A stretch of DNA of 20,516 nt, from the IMG/VR virus record IMGVR_UViG_3300017917_000579, positions 1-20,516 of that record. One strand, given 5' to 3'. The translations under genes were made by a program, and so were the position numbers. The notes under the pieces are model-generated. The model worked only from the letters and a program-made list of their open reading frames with translations. It was not told the origin of the DNA and ran no database searches. This document shows, one piece after another, positions 19,602 to 20,516 of the stretch; position 1 is the stretch's first letter, and each line of letters begins with the position of its first letter. Source of the DNA: a virus.

Positions 19602-20516
19602 ATGCTGAATACTGTTCAAGACTTTGTTAAAACTGTTCTTCCTGCTAAGAAGAAAACAACTCCTAGCGGATGGACCAGTTTCAACGCACCTTGTTGTGTT
19701 CACAACGGGGAATCAGCAGACACACGTGGACGAGGTGGACTGACAGCCAACGCTGATGGTTCGGTCAGTTATCACTGTTTCAACTGTAACTTCAAAGCCA
19801 GCTATCAACCAGGTCGTCACTTAACATTCAAATTCCGTAAACTCTTACGCTGGTTAGGTGCTGACGAAAACGATGTCAAACGACTAGTAATTGAAGCAAT
19901 TCGTATTCGTGAACTTGTTGCTCCGGAAGAGCTTAAGGCAGAAGAAGAAAAGATCGAATTCAAAACTCGTGAATTACCTAAAGATGCTATTAGTTTTCAA
20001 GCACTACTTAATTTTTATCTATTAGATGATTTTCGTAACGTACCGCCACTATTAAATTCTGCGGCAGACTATGTTAAAGATCGTAAAATTGATACACAAA
20101 AATATGATTTTTATTGGACAGATAGTACTGAACATAGTCTACATCAACGTGTGATTATTCCCTGCATTTGGGAGGGTAAGATTATTGGCTACACATCAAG
20201 AGCGTTTGTAGACGGAGTTAAGCCAAAATATTACAGTCATTATGAACCCAATTTCGTGTTTAATATCAATAACCAAATGCCAGATGCTAAGTTTGTGGTG
20301 GTATGTGAAGGTCCATTTGATGCTATGAGCATAGATGGTGTAGCAGTATTAAGCAATGACTGTTCAGAAACACAAGCAGACATAATTGAAAGCCTGGGCT
20401 GTGAGGTTATTGTTGTTCCTGACGCAGACAAAGCAGGCGCACAGTTAGTAAAACGTGCTATTGAATATGGCTGGAGTGTAAGTTTTCCTGTATGGCAAGA
20501 AACCTGTAAAGACATA
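19602..20516 (+). CDS. T4 gp61-type DNA primase, 3' end beyond window
   Basis: The frame is open for 305 codons to the window edge, so the gene is partial at its 3' end. Residues 31-62 form a zinc-ribbon pattern, with C31/C32, H34, C59 and C62 (CCVHN ... YHCFNCNFKA). A Toprim catalytic region follows: VVVCEGPFDA (232-241) with E236 and D240, then VVPDADKAG (271-279) with D274 and D276. This is the layout of the primase gp61 of T4-like phages, which makes RNA primers on the lagging strand with helicase gp41. It starts without a Shine-Dalgarno site, just after a promoter, divergent from the minus-strand pair. Other Toprim primases such as a T7-type fused primase-helicase remain possible until the rest is seen. 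Confidence 0.85.
   Translation, partial: MLNTVQDFVKTVLPAKKKTTPSGWTSFNAPCCVHNGESADTRGRGGLTANADGSVSYHCFNCNFKASYQPGRHLTFKFRKLLRWLGADENDVKRLVIEAIRIRELVAPEELKAEEEKIEFKTRELPKDAISFQALLNFYLLDDFRNVPPLLNSAADYVKDRKIDTQKYDFYWTDSTEHSLHQRVIIPCIWEGKIIGYTSRAFVDGVKPKYYSHYEPNFVFNINNQMPDAKFVVVCEGPFDAMSIDGVAVLSNDCSETQADIIESLGCEVIVVPDADKAGAQLVKRAIEYGWSVSFPVWQETCKDI

Noticed and set aside
20240-20515. Minus-strand open frame at the right edge
   Set aside because: It lies opposite the Toprim region of the primase, whose catalytic motifs are clear on the plus strand.

Overview
This window reads as part of a tailed-phage genome of the T4-like (myovirus) type, probably from an uncultured aquatic phage. The supporting genes are a UvsW-like helicase, the start of a T4 gp61-type primase (zinc ribbon plus Toprim), a small protein resembling the clamp-loader subunit gp62, and two very large tail-fibre/adhesin genes. 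Genes are packed with ATGA or TAATG stop/start overlaps, and there is no rRNA, tRNA or transposon. A T4-late-promoter-like box (TAAATA, often TAAATACT) recurs before genes. No host marker is present, so the host is unknown; base composition looks moderate rather than extremely AT-rich.

Region 1 (1-2816): a long inverted repeat abuts a perfect-consensus sigma70 promoter. It drives a run of overlapping genes: an AAA+ ATPase, a compact SGNH hydrolase, a small unknown protein and at least five tiny membrane proteins. Region 2 (2821-4532): a complete formate-tetrahydrofolate ligase gene (one-carbon metabolism) with its own promoter-like box and a strong intrinsic terminator, so it looks like a self-contained auxiliary-metabolism cassette. 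A possible small RNA lies in its 3' region. Region 3 (4534-7836): a leaderless-looking gene for a 374-residue protein with a stretch resembling the substrate-recognition segment of annealing helicases, translationally coupled to UvsW, then a second SGNH-like protein.

Region 4 (7842-10809): small conserved phage proteins, a gp62-like protein, a zinc-binding protein, a coiled-coil protein and a remarkable 196-residue protein. That last one carries, in the right order, five landmark motifs of the bacterial replicative polymerase DnaE, including all three catalytic aspartates, in about one sixth of the normal length. It overlaps a convergent minus-strand gene of unknown function. Region 5 (11153-18517): late structural genes, namely a small beta-rich baseplate/tail protein, a 1456-residue fibre with coiled-coil repeats, a jelly-roll domain, beta-propeller-like strands and three copies of an inserted module, and an 826-residue fibre with a poly-glycine linker and three LamG-type lectin domains.

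Region 6 (18514-20516): a minus-strand pair, a QueC-like PP-loop enzyme and a small protein with a methyltransferase-like outline, diverging from the primase gene that runs off the window. The most interesting items are the mini-DnaE protein, the phage formate-tetrahydrofolate ligase unit, the predicted leaderless starts, and the candidate small RNA between positions 4423 and 4532. All functional calls rest on motif reading by eye; no database search was possible.
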